Source of the DNA: Halogeometricum limi
GTDB taxonomy: Archaea > Halobacteriota > Halobacteria > Halobacteriales > Haloferacaceae
Reading direction: 5' to 3'
Assembly: GCF_900115785.1 (NCBI RefSeq)
Contig: NZ_FOYS01000002.1
Span: forward strand, 248,001 to 312,000
Length of the DNA stretch: 64,000 nt
The notes below the pieces were generated by a model. It worked only from the letters and a program-made list of their open reading frames with translations. It was not told where the DNA came from and made no database searches. This document shows positions 23,611-33,478 of the stretch, piece after piece. A program made the translations under genes and the position numbers. How positions within the stretch are numbered: position 1 is the first letter of the stretch; each line of letters opens with the position of its first letter.

Positions 23611-25407
23611 ATGGCCCTCGCCGACGTCTTTCTCACCCCCCTCGGATTCGCCGCCCTCGCGGCGGCGATTCCCATCATCATCCTGTATCTCGTCCGTCCC
23701 GACCCGCGCCGAGTCCGCCTCCCCACGTACCGCTTCCTCTCGGCGGACCGACGCGAAGACCGGTCGAACCCCCTGTTCGAGCGACTCAAACGGAGCCTGC
23801 TCCTGTTGCTCCAACTGCTCGCAATCCTCCTGTTCGCGACGGCGCTCGCGACGCCGTACGTGCCCGTGTCGGAGTCTTCGACGGTCGAAGAGACGGTGCT
23901 CGTCGTCGACGCCAGCGCCAGCATGAGCGTCGAGTCGGACGGCCAGACGCGGTTCTCGCGCGCAGTGACCGAGGCGCGAAGCGCCGTCACCGGAACCACG
24001 TCCGTCGTCGTCGCCGGGTCGAACGCGGACGTCGCACTCCGCGGCGGCGACCCCGAGCAGGCGCGGACGGCGCTGTCGGACCTGTCGGCCACGGCCGCGC
24101 CCGGCGACTTGCGCTCCGCCATCTCGACGGCGACGGCCATCGCGGGAGAGGGGTCGCGAATCGTCGTCGTCAGCGACTTCGCCGACGACGGCGCGTGGCA
24201 GGACGCCGTCCGCGTCGCCCGCGCCCGCGGCCTGTCGGTCGAACTCCGCCAGTTCGCCGACGGCGGGACGGGCAACGTCGGCATCGTCGACCGGTCGTTC
24301 TCCGGCGACGAGGTGACCGTCTCGCTGAAGAACTACGGCGACAGCGCCGTGGCCCGGTCGGTGTCGCTCGGCGGCCAAGAGAAGACGCTCTCGCTGGGTC
24401 CCGGCGACGTTCGGTCCGTCTCACTTCGGATTCCGGGCGGCGGCGGGACGGTCCGGCTTTCGCCGGGCGACGACTTCGCCGCGGACGACGTCTCCTACGT
24501 CGCCGCACCCTCCGACGCCGTCGTCGACGTGCTCGTCCTCACGAACGACGAGAACCGCTATCTGACGACGGCGCTCTCGGTCGTCGACAACGTCGAGGTG
24601 ACGGTCCGAAACCCGCCCACCTCGGTCACGGAGACGTACGACGTCGTCGTCTACTCGAACGTGAACGGCGAGCGACTGCTGGCCGGAAACGTCGAGGCGG
24701 GACGCGACGCCATCCGAGAGGGCGGCGGCGTCGTGATTCAGGCGCAGGACCCGATGCCCGGGAAGTACGGCGACCTGCTCCTCGTCTCACCGAACGGCAC
24801 GGCGACGAACCCGACGCTCGGGACGCCCGCGCAGTCCGAGTTGACGCGCGGTATCGACTTCCCGCCGCCGGAACTGTACGTCACCGGCGAACTCCGGGAG
24901 GGTCGGGCGCTGCTCTCCACGACGGACGGGTCGCCCGTCCTCGCCACCGCTCAGCGCGGGAACGGGAAGGTTCTCTACTACGGCTACATCGAGGAGCACT
25001 CCGCGTTCAAGTACGACTATCAGTACCCCGTGTTCTGGAAGCGCGCGGTGTACGACCTCGCCGGGCGGCCGCCGCTCTCGCAGTTGAACGCGGAGACGGG
25101 GGCGCGACTCTCGTTCGGGAACGAGACCACCGTGTCGACGCCCGGGGGCGAGGTGACCGCGTCCGCCGTCAGACTCGACGACGCCGGGTTCTACGAGGCC
25201 GACGACACGCGGTACAGCGCGTCGCTTCTGAGCGAGTCCGAGTCGGACGTCGTCGCCCCGGACATCGAATCGGCGGGGAACGACACCGTCCCCGCGCGCG
25301 AAGAGGAACGGACCGTCCCGGACCCGCTCACCGAGTGGGTGGCACTCGCCGTGATGGGCGGCGTCGTCCTCGAAGTCGCCTACCTGCGCAAGCGAGGTGA
25401 CCTCTGA
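23611..25407 (+). CDS. BatA-type membrane protein with VWA-like domain (MoxR operon)
   Basis: A 598-residue protein. The N-terminal BatA motif is two membrane helices around LTPLGFAALAAAIPIIILYLVRPDPRR, where LVRPDPRR marks the conserved loop, then RSLLLLLQLLAILLFATALA. A VWA-like domain follows (VLVVDASASMSVES, MIDAS DxSxS), then adhesion-like beta domains and a C-terminal helix near the end (WVALAVMGGVVLEVAYLRKRGD). It is in the membrane with the VWA outside or inside unresolved. First gene of a six-gene overlapping operon. Confidence 0.87.
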   Translation: MALADVFLTPLGFAALAAAIPIIILYLVRPDPRRVRLPTYRFLSADRREDRSNPLFERLKRSLLLLLQLLAILLFATALATPYVPVSESSTVEETVLVVDASASMSVESDGQTRFSRAVTEARSAVTGTTSVVVAGSNADVALRGGDPEQARTALSDLSATAAPGDLRSAISTATAIAGEGSRIVVVSDFADDGAWQDAVRVARARGLSVELRQFADGGTGNVGIVDRSFSGDEVTVSLKNYGDSAVARSVSLGGQEKTLSLGPGDVRSVSLRIPGGGGTVRLSPGDDFAADDVSYVAAPSDAVVDVLVLTNDENRYLTTALSVVDNVEVTVRNPPTSVTETYDVVVYSNVNGERLLAGNVEAGRDAIREGGGVVIQAQDPMPGKYGDLLLVSPNGTATNPTLGTPAQSELTRGIDFPPPELYVTGELREGRALLSTTDGSPVLATAQRGNGKVLYYGYIEEHSAFKYDYQYPVFWKRAVYDLAGRPPLSQLNAETGARLSFGNETTVSTPGGEVTASAVRLDDAGFYEADDTRYSASLLSESESDVVAPDIESAGNDTVPAREEERTVPDPLTEWVALAVMGGVVLEVAYLRKRGDL

Positions 25408-27827
25408 TGCCCGGCGTCGTCGCCGCGGCACCCACTGCGGCCGTCTCCGCCGCCGCCTCGCTTCCGGTCGGGAGCGTCGAAGTCGCACTCGGCGAGGTGA
25501 CGGCCGGTCTCGAACGACCCCTGTTCCTCCTCGCACTCCCGCTCGGGGCGCTCCTCCTCTGGGGCCTCGTCTGGTACGGCGCCGACGGGACGGCCTCCGA
25601 GCGGAGTCGCCGCTGGTTCTTCGCCGCGCGCGTCCTCACCGTCGCCCTCCTCGTCGTCGCCGCGGCGGGGCCGTACACCGTCCAGTCGACGGAGACGCTG
25701 GGCGACCCGCGCGTGACGCTCCTCGTCGACCGCTCGGACAGCACGGGCGTCGCACCGGCCCGCGCGGACCGACTCGCCACGGCCGTCGAGGAGGCGGGCG
25801 TGCCGGTGACGACGACGACCATCGCCACCGGGAGTTCCTCGCCCGTCGGCGACGGCGTCGCGGCGAACCTCAGGGAGAACGGGAGCGTGGTCCTCCTCTC
25901 GGACGGCCGGGTCACCGAGGGACGGTCGATACCGGAGGTGACGGAACTGGCCCGGTCGCTGAACGCCACCGTCTCCGTCGTCTCGCCGACCCCCGGCGAG
26001 ACGGAACGACACGTCACCGTCAACGGCCCCTCGAAGACGAGCGTCGGCGTCGAGAGCACGTTCCTCGTCAGCGTCGGCGGCGTCGAGATAGACTCGCCCA
26101 CCACCGTCACAGTCGAAGTCGACGGCGAACGGGTGCTCGAAGAGACGATACAGAACGCGTCGGACGCCCGCGAGTTCACCTACACGTTCTCGGAGACGGG
26201 GACGCACGAGGTGACCGCGCGCATCGACTCCGTCGACCAGTTCGAGCAGAACGACGTGTTCTACAAGACGGTCCGCGCCGTCGACCGACCGAAGATTCTG
26301 TACGTCTCTCAGCGGTCGTACCCGTTCGAGAGCTACCTCGAACAGGTGTACGACGTGGAGACGGCGTCGTCGGTCCCCGACGACCTCTCGCCGTACTACG
26401 CCGTCGTGATGCAGGATACGCCCGCGAGTCAGGTCGGTAACGTCGACGCCTTACAGGAGTTCGTCATCGACGGCAACGGTCTCCTCGTGGTCGGCGGCCC
26501 GAACGCCTTCGAGAACGGCGGCTACGAGGGGTCGTCGCTGGCGTCGATGCTCCCGGTCACGACCGGCGAAGGGACGGGACAGGCGACGAACATCGTCCTC
26601 ACCATCGACGTCTCCGGCAGTTCGCAGGGCGGGATGCGCGTCCAGAAGGCCGTCGCCCTCTCGGCGCTCGAACAACTCGGCAACCAGAACGACGTCGGTA
26701 TCGTCGGGTTCAACCAACGCGCCTACAGCGTCGCGCCGATACAACCGCTCGGACCCAACCGCGAGGGACTCTCCGACAGAGTGCGTCGCCTGCAGGCGGG
26801 CGGTGCGACCGATATCGCGGGCGGCCTCCGCGGCGCGGGCGAGATGCTCGGCGACGACCCGGGGACGGTCATCCTCATCAGCGACGGCCACGACAACCCC
26901 GACGCCTCGGTCCAGTACGCGAACCGCCTGCGGTCGCAGGGCAAGCAGATAATCGCCATCGGCGCGGGCGACAACCCCAACGAGGATAACCTCCGCGCCA
27001 TCGCCCGCGCGTCCGGCGGGAGCTACTTCCGCGCCACCGAGACGAACCGGCTGAACCTCCTGTTCGGCGGCGGGCAGTCGTACGACGGCGAGGGACTGAC
27101 CATCGTCGACCCGAACGACTTCGTCACCTCCGGCGTGCGCCTGACGGCCAACCCGGGGTCGACGAACGACGTCTCAATTCGGCGCGGCGCGAACTTCCTC
27201 GTCGCCAGCGACGACGGCACGCCCGCCGTCGCGACGTGGCGCTACGGCCTCGGTCGCGTGGGAACCATCACCACCTACGCCGCCGACGGCAGTCTCGATG
27301 GCCTCCTGGGCCGCCCGGACTCGCTGCTCCTCACCAAGTCGACGAACTACGTCATCGGCGACCCCGAGCGGAAGGCGACGGGCGTCGTCGGCATCCCCGA
27401 CACTCGCGTCGGCGTCCCGACGACGGTGACGTACCGCGGCGGCGAACGCCCGGCGACCGAGGACGTCTCGTTCCGTCAGGTCGGCGATGAGACGTACCGC
27501 GCGTCGGTGACGCCGAACGAGGCGGGCTACCACGACGTCCTCGACGCGGCGTACGCCGCGAGCTATCGGCAGGAGTACGCCGCCTTCGGTCCCGACCCGG
27601 CGTTGGAGACGCTGGTAGAGGACACCGGCGGGCGGGAGTTCACCGCGAGTCAGGGCGAGGCGATAGCCGAGTTCACCCGCGAAGAGTCCCGTCGAGTTCG
27701 GTCGGTCCGGACCGACTGGACGTGGGCGCTTCTCGTCGTCGCACTCGCGTTGTTCACGCTGGAGGTCGTCTACCGGCGGGTTCAAGTTCGTCGCAGCAGT
27801 ACCGCGGGAGAAGGAGGCTTGACATGA
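25407..27827 (+). CDS. VWA-domain membrane protein with two N-terminal helices
   Basis: An 806-residue protein. N-terminal hydrophobic helices (FLLALPLGALLLWGLVWYG, VLTVALLVVAAAGPY) precede a glutamine-amidotransferase-like/VWA architecture. The VWA domain has the MIDAS in IDVSGSSQGG (Asp about 401) and GFNQRAY, with the Thr of GATDIAGGL, and ISDGHDNPD. A C-terminal helix WTWALLVVALALFTLEVVYRR ends it. TGATG: the start overlaps the stop of the BatA gene by 1 base. It works with MoxR and DUF58 as a possible metal-insertion or protein-folding complex. Confidence 0.85.
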   Translation: MPGVVAAAPTAAVSAAASLPVGSVEVALGEVTAGLERPLFLLALPLGALLLWGLVWYGADGTASERSRRWFFAARVLTVALLVVAAAGPYTVQSTETLGDPRVTLLVDRSDSTGVAPARADRLATAVEEAGVPVTTTTIATGSSSPVGDGVAANLRENGSVVLLSDGRVTEGRSIPEVTELARSLNATVSVVSPTPGETERHVTVNGPSKTSVGVESTFLVSVGGVEIDSPTTVTVEVDGERVLEETIQNASDAREFTYTFSETGTHEVTARIDSVDQFEQNDVFYKTVRAVDRPKILYVSQRSYPFESYLEQVYDVETASSVPDDLSPYYAVVMQDTPASQVGNVDALQEFVIDGNGLLVVGGPNAFENGGYEGSSLASMLPVTTGEGTGQATNIVLTIDVSGSSQGGMRVQKAVALSALEQLGNQNDVGIVGFNQRAYSVAPIQPLGPNREGLSDRVRRLQAGGATDIAGGLRGAGEMLGDDPGTVILISDGHDNPDASVQYANRLRSQGKQIIAIGAGDNPNEDNLRAIARASGGSYFRATETNRLNLLFGGGQSYDGEGLTIVDPNDFVTSGVRLTANPGSTNDVSIRRGANFLVASDDGTPAVATWRYGLGRVGTITTYAADGSLDGLLGRPDSLLLTKSTNYVIGDPERKATGVVGIPDTRVGVPTTVTYRGGERPATEDVSFRQVGDETYRASVTPNEAGYHDVLDAAYAASYRQEYAAFGPDPALETLVEDTGGREFTASQGEAIAEFTREESRRVRSVRTDWTWALLVVALALFTLEVVYRRVQVRRSSTAGEGGLT

Positions 27828-28429
27828 GCTTCATCGGCCGTCCGATCAACCTCGCCCTCGTCGCCGTCGTCGCCCTCCTCCTCACCGGAACGGTCGGCGC
27901 GACGGTCGTGTATCAGTCGTCGGCGGGTGGTCTGGAGGCACAGAACGAGGAGTTACGCGACCGGAACGAGAACCTCCGGGAGGAACTCGCGGAGACGCGC
28001 GAGGACCTCCAGCGCGTCAGAGAGCGACTGCAGGAGTTGAACCAGAGCCTCGAACGGTCCCAGGGCGACGTGGGACAGGTCGCGAGCGAACTGGAGACGA
28101 CGGAGAACCTGCTGAACCAGACGCGAAACGAGTTGGACCGCACGGAGTCGTCGCTGCAGGAGACTCGCCAGCAGTTAGACGCCGCCCGCGAGGACCTCAC
28201 CGACGCACAGAGCACCATCGGGGAACTCGAACAGCAGGTGAACGAACTCGAACAGGAGAACGCTCGGTTAGAGAGCGAGGTGTCCGACCTCGAAGCCGAC
28301 AACGAGGACTTGCAGGGTGACGTCGACCGTCTGGAGTCGGACCTCGACGACGCCGAGAGCGACCTCCGGAGCGTCTGTAACGAGTGGGAGGAGTCACAGA
28401 ACAGCTCCAAACCGGCGGAGTGTCCCTGA
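27824..28429 (+). CDS. Membrane-anchored coiled-coil protein
   Basis: A 201-residue protein. Residues 7-29 are a membrane helix (INLALVAVVALLLTGTVGAT), followed by roughly 150 residues of continuous heptad coiled coil, rich in Glu/Arg/Leu (ENLREELAETREDLQRVRERL). The last residues contain a lone Cys near a SSKPAECP end. ATG 27824 overlaps the previous stop by 4 bases (ATGA). Probably an accessory scaffold for the VWA proteins; no known family. Confidence 0.8.
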   Translation: MSFIGRPINLALVAVVALLLTGTVGATVVYQSSAGGLEAQNEELRDRNENLREELAETREDLQRVRERLQELNQSLERSQGDVGQVASELETTENLLNQTRNELDRTESSLQETRQQLDAAREDLTDAQSTIGELEQQVNELEQENARLESEVSDLEADNEDLQGDVDRLESDLDDAESDLRSVCNEWEESQNSSKPAECP

Positions 28430-29418
28430 TGTCCGGTGACGACGAACGGGAGTTCGACGCCGAGTCGGGATTCGAGGCGACGACCGAGACGGTGGGTGGC
28501 GGAGACGACGCCGCGACCGGAGGCGACCCCGACGCGGCCACCGTTCGGATACGGAAGGCGCTCGCCGAGGTCCGACGCGAGGGCCGCAAGGTCGCGTTCC
28601 TCTACGCCGCCCTCGACGCCGCCCTCGTCGCCCTCGTCGTCAACGTGACCCTTCGGTTGTTCCGTCCCGCGGCCCTCGGTGACGTGCTGACGCTCCCCGC
28701 GGCCCTCGCGGGCGCCGGCGGCGTCGTCCCGCGGACGATTCACGCCGCCGCCGTCGTCGGCCTGGCACTCGGTGCCGTGACGTTCGCCGCCGAGTACGTC
28801 GCCCGGTCACGACGGCCCCTCGTCGAGCAGTTCGAGTCGGCAAACCCGGCCGTGAGAGAGTCGCTTCGAACCGCCCGCGACACCGTCGACGACGGCGCGA
28901 ACACAGACATGGCCCGCCGCCTGTACGAGGACGTGCTCTCCGGCCTGCGCGAGACGTCGACGTTCGAACTCGTCGGGACGCGCCGCGTCGTCGTCACGAC
29001 GCTGTTCGTCGTCCTCGTGAGCCTCGCCAGCATCCAGGTCGCCGTCGTCGACCTGGACCTCACGGAGACGCTGGACGGGCGGAACGGGCAAGACGACGAC
29101 GTACCGAGCGACAGACAAGAGACCGAACGGGAGGACGACGAACTGCAGGACGGCGACCAGATTCTCGGCGACCCCGAGAACGTGACGGCGGGCGACGAGA
29201 GCATCAATGCATCCGTCCAGGGTTCCGAGAGCGGCGAGGGTCAGGGCGGGTCGACCGCACCGCCCTCGGCGTACGACGACGGCGGGTTCTCCGACGCGGC
29301 CGTGGAGAGCCAAGACGCGGGGTACGCCGAGTCCGAGAACGTCGAGGACGCCGAACTCATCCGCGAGTACAACTTGCAGATACGCGAGAACGACGACGAA
29401 GACGACGAAACCAGCTAA
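28429..29418 (+). CDS. Haloarchaeal membrane protein in the MoxR operon
   Basis: A 329-residue protein with an acidic N-terminus, about four helices (FLYAALDAALVALVVNVTL, IHAAAVVGLALGAVTFAAEYV, VVVTTLFVVLVSLASIQVAVV), and a conserved-looking helical domain (PAVRESLRTARDT, NTDMARRLYEDVLSGLRETSTFELV). The C-terminal third is disordered and acidic. Its ATG overlaps the previous stop by one base. No enzyme signature; function unknown. Confidence 0.75.
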   Translation: MSGDDEREFDAESGFEATTETVGGGDDAATGGDPDAATVRIRKALAEVRREGRKVAFLYAALDAALVALVVNVTLRLFRPAALGDVLTLPAALAGAGGVVPRTIHAAAVVGLALGAVTFAAEYVARSRRPLVEQFESANPAVRESLRTARDTVDDGANTDMARRLYEDVLSGLRETSTFELVGTRRVVVTTLFVVLVSLASIQVAVVDLDLTETLDGRNGQDDDVPSDRQETEREDDELQDGDQILGDPENVTAGDESINASVQGSESGEGQGGSTAPPSAYDDGGFSDAAVESQDAGYAESENVEDAELIREYNLQIRENDDEDDETS

Positions 29419-29420
29419 CA

Positions 29421-30365
29421 ATGTCAGTAGACGACATCGACCGAGTGCAGGAGAAACTGACCCGCGTCCGCGGTGAGATAGGAAAGCGAATCGTCGGCCA
29501 GTCCGACGTGGTAGAGCGACTGCTCGTCTGCATCCTCTGCGACGGCAACGCCCTCTTGGAGTCGAATCCGGGTCTCGGAAAGACGACGCTCGTCCGCACC
29601 GTCGCCGAAGTGACGGACCTCTCCTTCTCCCGAATCCAGAACACGCCGGACCTGATGCCCTCCGACATCACGGGTACCGAGATAATCCGCGAGTCGGCGC
29701 AGGGAAGAGAGTTCGTCTTCGAGAAGGGGCCGGTGTTCGCGAACCTCGTCCTCGCCGACGAGATAAACCGCGCGACGCCGAAGACGCAGGCGGCGCTGCT
29801 GGAAGCGATGCAGGAGAAACAGGTGACGGCGGCGGGCGAGACGTACGCCCTCCCGGAACCGTTCTTCATCCTCGCCACGCAGAACCCCATCGACCAGGGC
29901 GGGACGTACCCGCTTCCGGAGGCGCAGACCGACCGCTTCCTGATGAAGATTCTCGTCGACTACCCCTCTCTGGACGAGGAGTTCGAAATCGTGGACCGCT
30001 ACACCGGCGGACAGTCCGCGCCCGCCGTCGAACAGGTGCTCTCCCGCGAGGAACTCAGGGCCGCACAGCACTACGTCCGCGAGATGCCCATCGCGGACGA
30101 CATCCGGAACCGGACGGTCCAACTCGTCCGGTCGACGAGACACGCAGACAGCATCGAGTACGGCGCGAGTCCCCGCGCGAGCATGGGTCTCGTCCTCGCC
30201 GCGAAGGCGCGGGCGTTCGTCTCCGGCCGGTCGCACGTCAGTTGGGAGGACGTCGTCGCGATGGCACCGCCGGTTCTCCGGCACCGCATCCTCCTCGACT
30301 TCCGCGCCGAACGCGAGGGAACGACGCCGGACGACGCGGTGCACCAACTCCTCGACGAGGTATAA
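29421..30365 (+). CDS. MoxR-family AAA+ ATPase
   Basis: A 314-residue AAA+ ATPase. Walker A NPGLGKTTLV, Walker B LVLADEINRATPKTQAALLEAM, sensor ILATQNPIDQGGTYPLPEAQTDRF and arginine-finger context are intact. MoxR ATPases are chaperone-like and act with VWA proteins to activate or insert metal into partners. It is followed by DUF58 with a one-base overlap and preceded by VWA proteins: the classic MoxR/DUF58/VWA set. Confidence 0.95.
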   Translation: MSVDDIDRVQEKLTRVRGEIGKRIVGQSDVVERLLVCILCDGNALLESNPGLGKTTLVRTVAEVTDLSFSRIQNTPDLMPSDITGTEIIRESAQGREFVFEKGPVFANLVLADEINRATPKTQAALLEAMQEKQVTAAGETYALPEPFFILATQNPIDQGGTYPLPEAQTDRFLMKILVDYPSLDEEFEIVDRYTGGQSAPAVEQVLSREELRAAQHYVREMPIADDIRNRTVQLVRSTRHADSIEYGASPRASMGLVLAAKARAFVSGRSHVSWEDVVAMAPPVLRHRILLDFRAEREGTTPDDAVHQLLDEV

Positions 30366-31225
30366 TGGCTATCGACCCGGAGTTCTTCGCCGAACTCGCC
30401 CGTTTCGACGCCTCGCTGAAGCGCATCTCCGAGGACACCCAGCAGGGCGAACAGGACTCTCGCAGCGTCGGCGAAGGGCTGACGTTCAGCGACTACCGGC
30501 GGTACGCCCCCGGCGACGACACGCGCCTCATCGACTGGCGGGTGTACGCGCGCACCGAGGAGTACTACGTCAAGCAGTTCGAAGAGGAACGGAACCTCAC
30601 CGTCCACGTCCTCGTCGATACCTCCGCGTCGATGGACTACGGCGAGGGCGAGGCGAACAAGTTCGAGTTCGGCGCGAAGGTGGGACTCGGGTTCGCCTAC
30701 CTCACCGTCGAGGAGAACAACGACTTCCGCTTCTCGACGTTCCGTGACCGGCCGCGCCGCCTCGACACCGGGCGGTCGAGTCGCGGTGACCTCCTCCGAA
30801 CCGTCGACCTGCTGAACGAGGCGGAACTGGGGGGCGAGGCCGACCTCGTCGGGTCGCTCGAAGAGTACGCGAGCACCATCCGCTCTCGGTCGTTGGTCGT
30901 CGTCGTCAGCGACTTCCTCGCGGACCCCGACGAGGTGGAGGCGGCCGTCGCGGCCCTCGAAGACAACGACGTGCTCCTCGTCCAGACGCTCGCACCGGAC
31001 GAACTCGACCCGAACGTGACGGGCGACACCATCTTCGAGGACCCCGAATCGGGCGACTCCCGCCGGTCGTACTTCGGCGGGTCGCTCGCCGAGCAGTACC
31101 GCTCGCGACTGGAGGCGCACGTCGAGGCGGTGTCGGACCGGGCGGCGACGCTCCGCGCGGACCACGTCCTCGTGAACACCGGGTCGGAGTTCTTCGACGC
31201 CTTCGCCGACGTCTGGGTCGGGTAG
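30365..31225 (+). CDS. DUF58 protein (VWA-like)
   Basis: A 286-residue DUF58 protein with the signature YAPGDDTRLIDWRVYARTEEYYVKQFEEERNL and a VWA MIDAS in VDTSASM. ATG 30365 overlaps the MoxR stop by 1 base (TAATG), matching known MoxR-DUF58 pairs. The frame is open upstream but inside the MoxR gene. Likely binds MoxR and a VWA protein. Last gene of the operon. Confidence 0.93.
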   Translation: MAIDPEFFAELARFDASLKRISEDTQQGEQDSRSVGEGLTFSDYRRYAPGDDTRLIDWRVYARTEEYYVKQFEEERNLTVHVLVDTSASMDYGEGEANKFEFGAKVGLGFAYLTVEENNDFRFSTFRDRPRRLDTGRSSRGDLLRTVDLLNEAELGGEADLVGSLEEYASTIRSRSLVVVVSDFLADPDEVEAAVAALEDNDVLLVQTLAPDELDPNVTGDTIFEDPESGDSRRSYFGGSLAEQYRSRLEAHVEAVSDRAATLRADHVLVNTGSEFFDAFADVWVG

Positions 31226-31303
31226 TCGCTCGGACGCCGGCCCGCGAGTCGCCCTGTCGCCGCTTTCCGCGCCTATTTGTCCGCCCGCGTGCGACCGACG
31301 CAC

Positions 31304-32590
31304 GTGTCCAGTCAGTCCCGTCGAGTCGTCGGCCTCGTCTCGGGGTCGCACTTCGTCCACCACGCCTACATCGTCGTCCTCGCGCCACTCGTCGGCGTCC
31401 TCGCCGCCGAGTTCGACGTGAGTCTCGCGGCCATCGGACTGGCAATCGGCGTCCAGAACGCCGTCGTCATGCTGTTGCAACTCCCCTACGGCCACGTCTC
31501 CGACACGTACAGTCGAGCGCTCGTCCTCGCCGTCTCCTTGGTCGTCGCCACCGCCGGTCTCACGCTCACCGCGTTCGCGCAGTCGTACGAGTGGCTCCTC
31601 GCCGCACAGGTCGTACTCGGCGTCGGTATCGCGGGACACCATCCCGCGCACTACCCCCTTCTCGCCGCCGTGTCGACCGACGGGTCTCGCGGTCGGGCGT
31701 ACAGCGCGCACGCCTTCGGCGGGTCCGTCGGGTTCGCGGCCCCGTACGCCGTCGTCGCCGCTACCAGCGCGCTGTCGCTCTCGTGGCGCGTCGCCGTCGG
31801 CGTCGTCACCGTCGTCGGCGCGGCGTACACGCTCTCGACGCTGTTCGCCCTCCGCGGTGTCGACGACGCGGTGAAGTACCCGACCGACGGCGCGACGGCC
31901 CCCGCGCGGCCGACGCTCGCGTCGGTGCGCCGCGGCGGGCGCGCGCTCCCCCGTTTCGTCCGGTCGACTCCGCGTCGCCTCCGCGGGTTCGTCGCCACGT
32001 TCGCCGACGCACCGGGCATCCTCGGCCTCACGCTGCTCGCGTTCTTCACGTCAGCGGCGGCGTGGTGCATCCGGACGTACACGCCCCAACTGCTGACCGT
32101 CGGCTACGCGCTCCCGGACGGGACGGCGAACCTCCTCGTCTCGGCGATGTTCGGCGTCGGCGCGACGCTCATCCTCGCGGGCGGCGCGCTCACCGACAGT
32201 GTCGGCGAGACGCCCGTCGTCTACGCCGGCTACGCCGGCCTCGCCGTCCTCGCGTTCGCGCTCTCGACGCTCGTACTTCCCTCGGTCGCACTCGTCGTCG
32301 TTCTCCTGTTCAGCGGCAGTATCAGCTTCTCTCGCCCGGCGCGGTCCGCGCTCGCGGACCGTCTCTCCGCGCGGACGGACCTCGGCAAGAACTTCGCGCT
32401 CGTCACCATCGGTATCTCGCTCGGTGGCACCGTCGCGCCGCCCGCGTTCGGCTACCTCCTGCAGACGGTGGGCGTCTCGGCCGCGTTCGCCGTCGTCGGC
32501 GTCCTCGGACTGCTCTCGTTGGCACTCGTGCGGTGGATTCTGGGGACGAGCGACGGCGAGACCGGTGCCGCCGCGACGAGTAGTGACTGA
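31304..32590 (+). CDS. MFS transporter (fosmidomycin-resistance-like)
   Basis: A 428-residue, about 12-helix MFS protein, beginning VVGLVSGSHFVHHAYIVVLAPLVGVLAAEF, a pattern like Fsr/FsrA-type MFS proteins; motif A GHVSDTYSR is in loop 2-3. GTG 31304 is chosen because a TATA-like CTATTTG sits about 30 bases before it and an upstream TTG at 31277 would add no conserved residues. Substrate unknown. Confidence 0.8.
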   Translation: MSSQSRRVVGLVSGSHFVHHAYIVVLAPLVGVLAAEFDVSLAAIGLAIGVQNAVVMLLQLPYGHVSDTYSRALVLAVSLVVATAGLTLTAFAQSYEWLLAAQVVLGVGIAGHHPAHYPLLAAVSTDGSRGRAYSAHAFGGSVGFAAPYAVVAATSALSLSWRVAVGVVTVVGAAYTLSTLFALRGVDDAVKYPTDGATAPARPTLASVRRGGRALPRFVRSTPRRLRGFVATFADAPGILGLTLLAFFTSAAAWCIRTYTPQLLTVGYALPDGTANLLVSAMFGVGATLILAGGALTDSVGETPVVYAGYAGLAVLAFALSTLVLPSVALVVVLLFSGSISFSRPARSALADRLSARTDLGKNFALVTIGISLGGTVAPPAFGYLLQTVGVSAAFAVVGVLGLLSLALVRWILGTSDGETGAAATSSD

Positions 32591-32660
32591 GTGGTCGCAC
32601 CGAAAACACGGGAGGGCCGAAGCGATGCGGGGACGTTCGAGCGGCGGCGTTCGAAGACGA

Positions 32661-32858
32661 CTAGCCGGACCACTCGCCGCGCATGTCGTTCGCGACGGTG
32701 GTTCGCCACGTGTCGAACCCGCGTTTGCAGACGGGGCTCTCGTCCAAGTGGGCGACGAACCCCGAACCGGGGTCCGCCAACTCGTCGAGGCAGAACGGAC
32801 ATCGGTTCGGGTCGTCCCACGTGTACGCGACTTCTGAGGGGGTTGTCGATTGGGACAT
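32661..32858 (-). CDS. Small zinc-binding protein, DUF7501-like
   Basis: A 65-residue protein with CPFCLDEL, a His in VAHLDESP, and Cys in VCKRGFDTW, a treble-clef-like zinc site. I recall it as resembling haloarchaeal DUF7501, unverified. ATG 32858 (MSQSTTPSEV) is preferred to 32897. Monocistronic and convergent with the MFS gene. Function unknown. Confidence 0.7.
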   Translation of the reverse strand: MSQSTTPSEVAYTWDDPNRCPFCLDELADPGSGFVAHLDESPVCKRGFDTWRTTVANDMRGEWSG

Positions 32859-33017
32859 ACAACCAGAGATACCCTCAACAGTGATAAATGTAGGCAACTC
32901 TCGCAGATTTTGACGCTTGTTTTGAGTTCTATTCCGAACCTTAGAGCGAGGTTTTCAATAAATGTCTTCGAGAGAGGTCGAAACGGTCAACTCTCCGCCT
33001 CCGATACTCCGACGTAG

Positions 33018-33443
33018 ATGAGTTACCTCCCGTGGGCCGTCCTCGCGTTGGCCGCGTACGCGTTCGTCTCGCCGCTGATGAGCGTCGCGACCACCGGTTC
33101 GACGAAGATTCCGAGCAACGTCGCCGCCCTGTTGGCCAACTCGCTTCTGGTCGTCGGGACGGCGGCCATCGTCGTCTACAACGACTCCGATGCGCTCACC
33201 TACCTCGTCCACCCGAAGACGAAGTTCGTCCTCGCCGCGGGCGTCTGTCTCACCGTCGGCATCCTCGCGTACTACCGCGCGCTCTCGATGGGGCCGGTGA
33301 GTGTCGTCTCGCCGATATTCGGGATGTTCCTGGTGCTGAGTTCTCTCGTCGGTGTCGTCTTCTTGAACGAGTCGCTCACCGCCCGGAAGGCGCTCGGTAT
33401 CGGACTAGCCGTCGTCGCCGTCTACCTCGTGACCGTCGAGTAA
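33018..33443 (+). CDS. EamA/DMT-family membrane protein (single domain)
   Basis: A 141-residue protein with five hydrophobic helices and EamA motifs at the C-terminal half (YRALSMGPVSVVSPIFGMFLVLSSLVGVVFLNESLTARKALGIGLAVVAVYLV). It is half the length of usual EamA transporters, so it probably dimerises or is a small multidrug-type unit. Substrate unknown; the redoxin gene begins 35 bp downstream. Confidence 0.85.
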   Translation: MSYLPWAVLALAAYAFVSPLMSVATTGSTKIPSNVAALLANSLLVVGTAAIVVYNDSDALTYLVHPKTKFVLAAGVCLTVGILAYYRALSMGPVSVVSPIFGMFLVLSSLVGVVFLNESLTARKALGIGLAVVAVYLVTVE

Positions 33444-33478
33444 CGTCTTTGGCCGTCGAAGCCCTACCTCCTCGCGAG

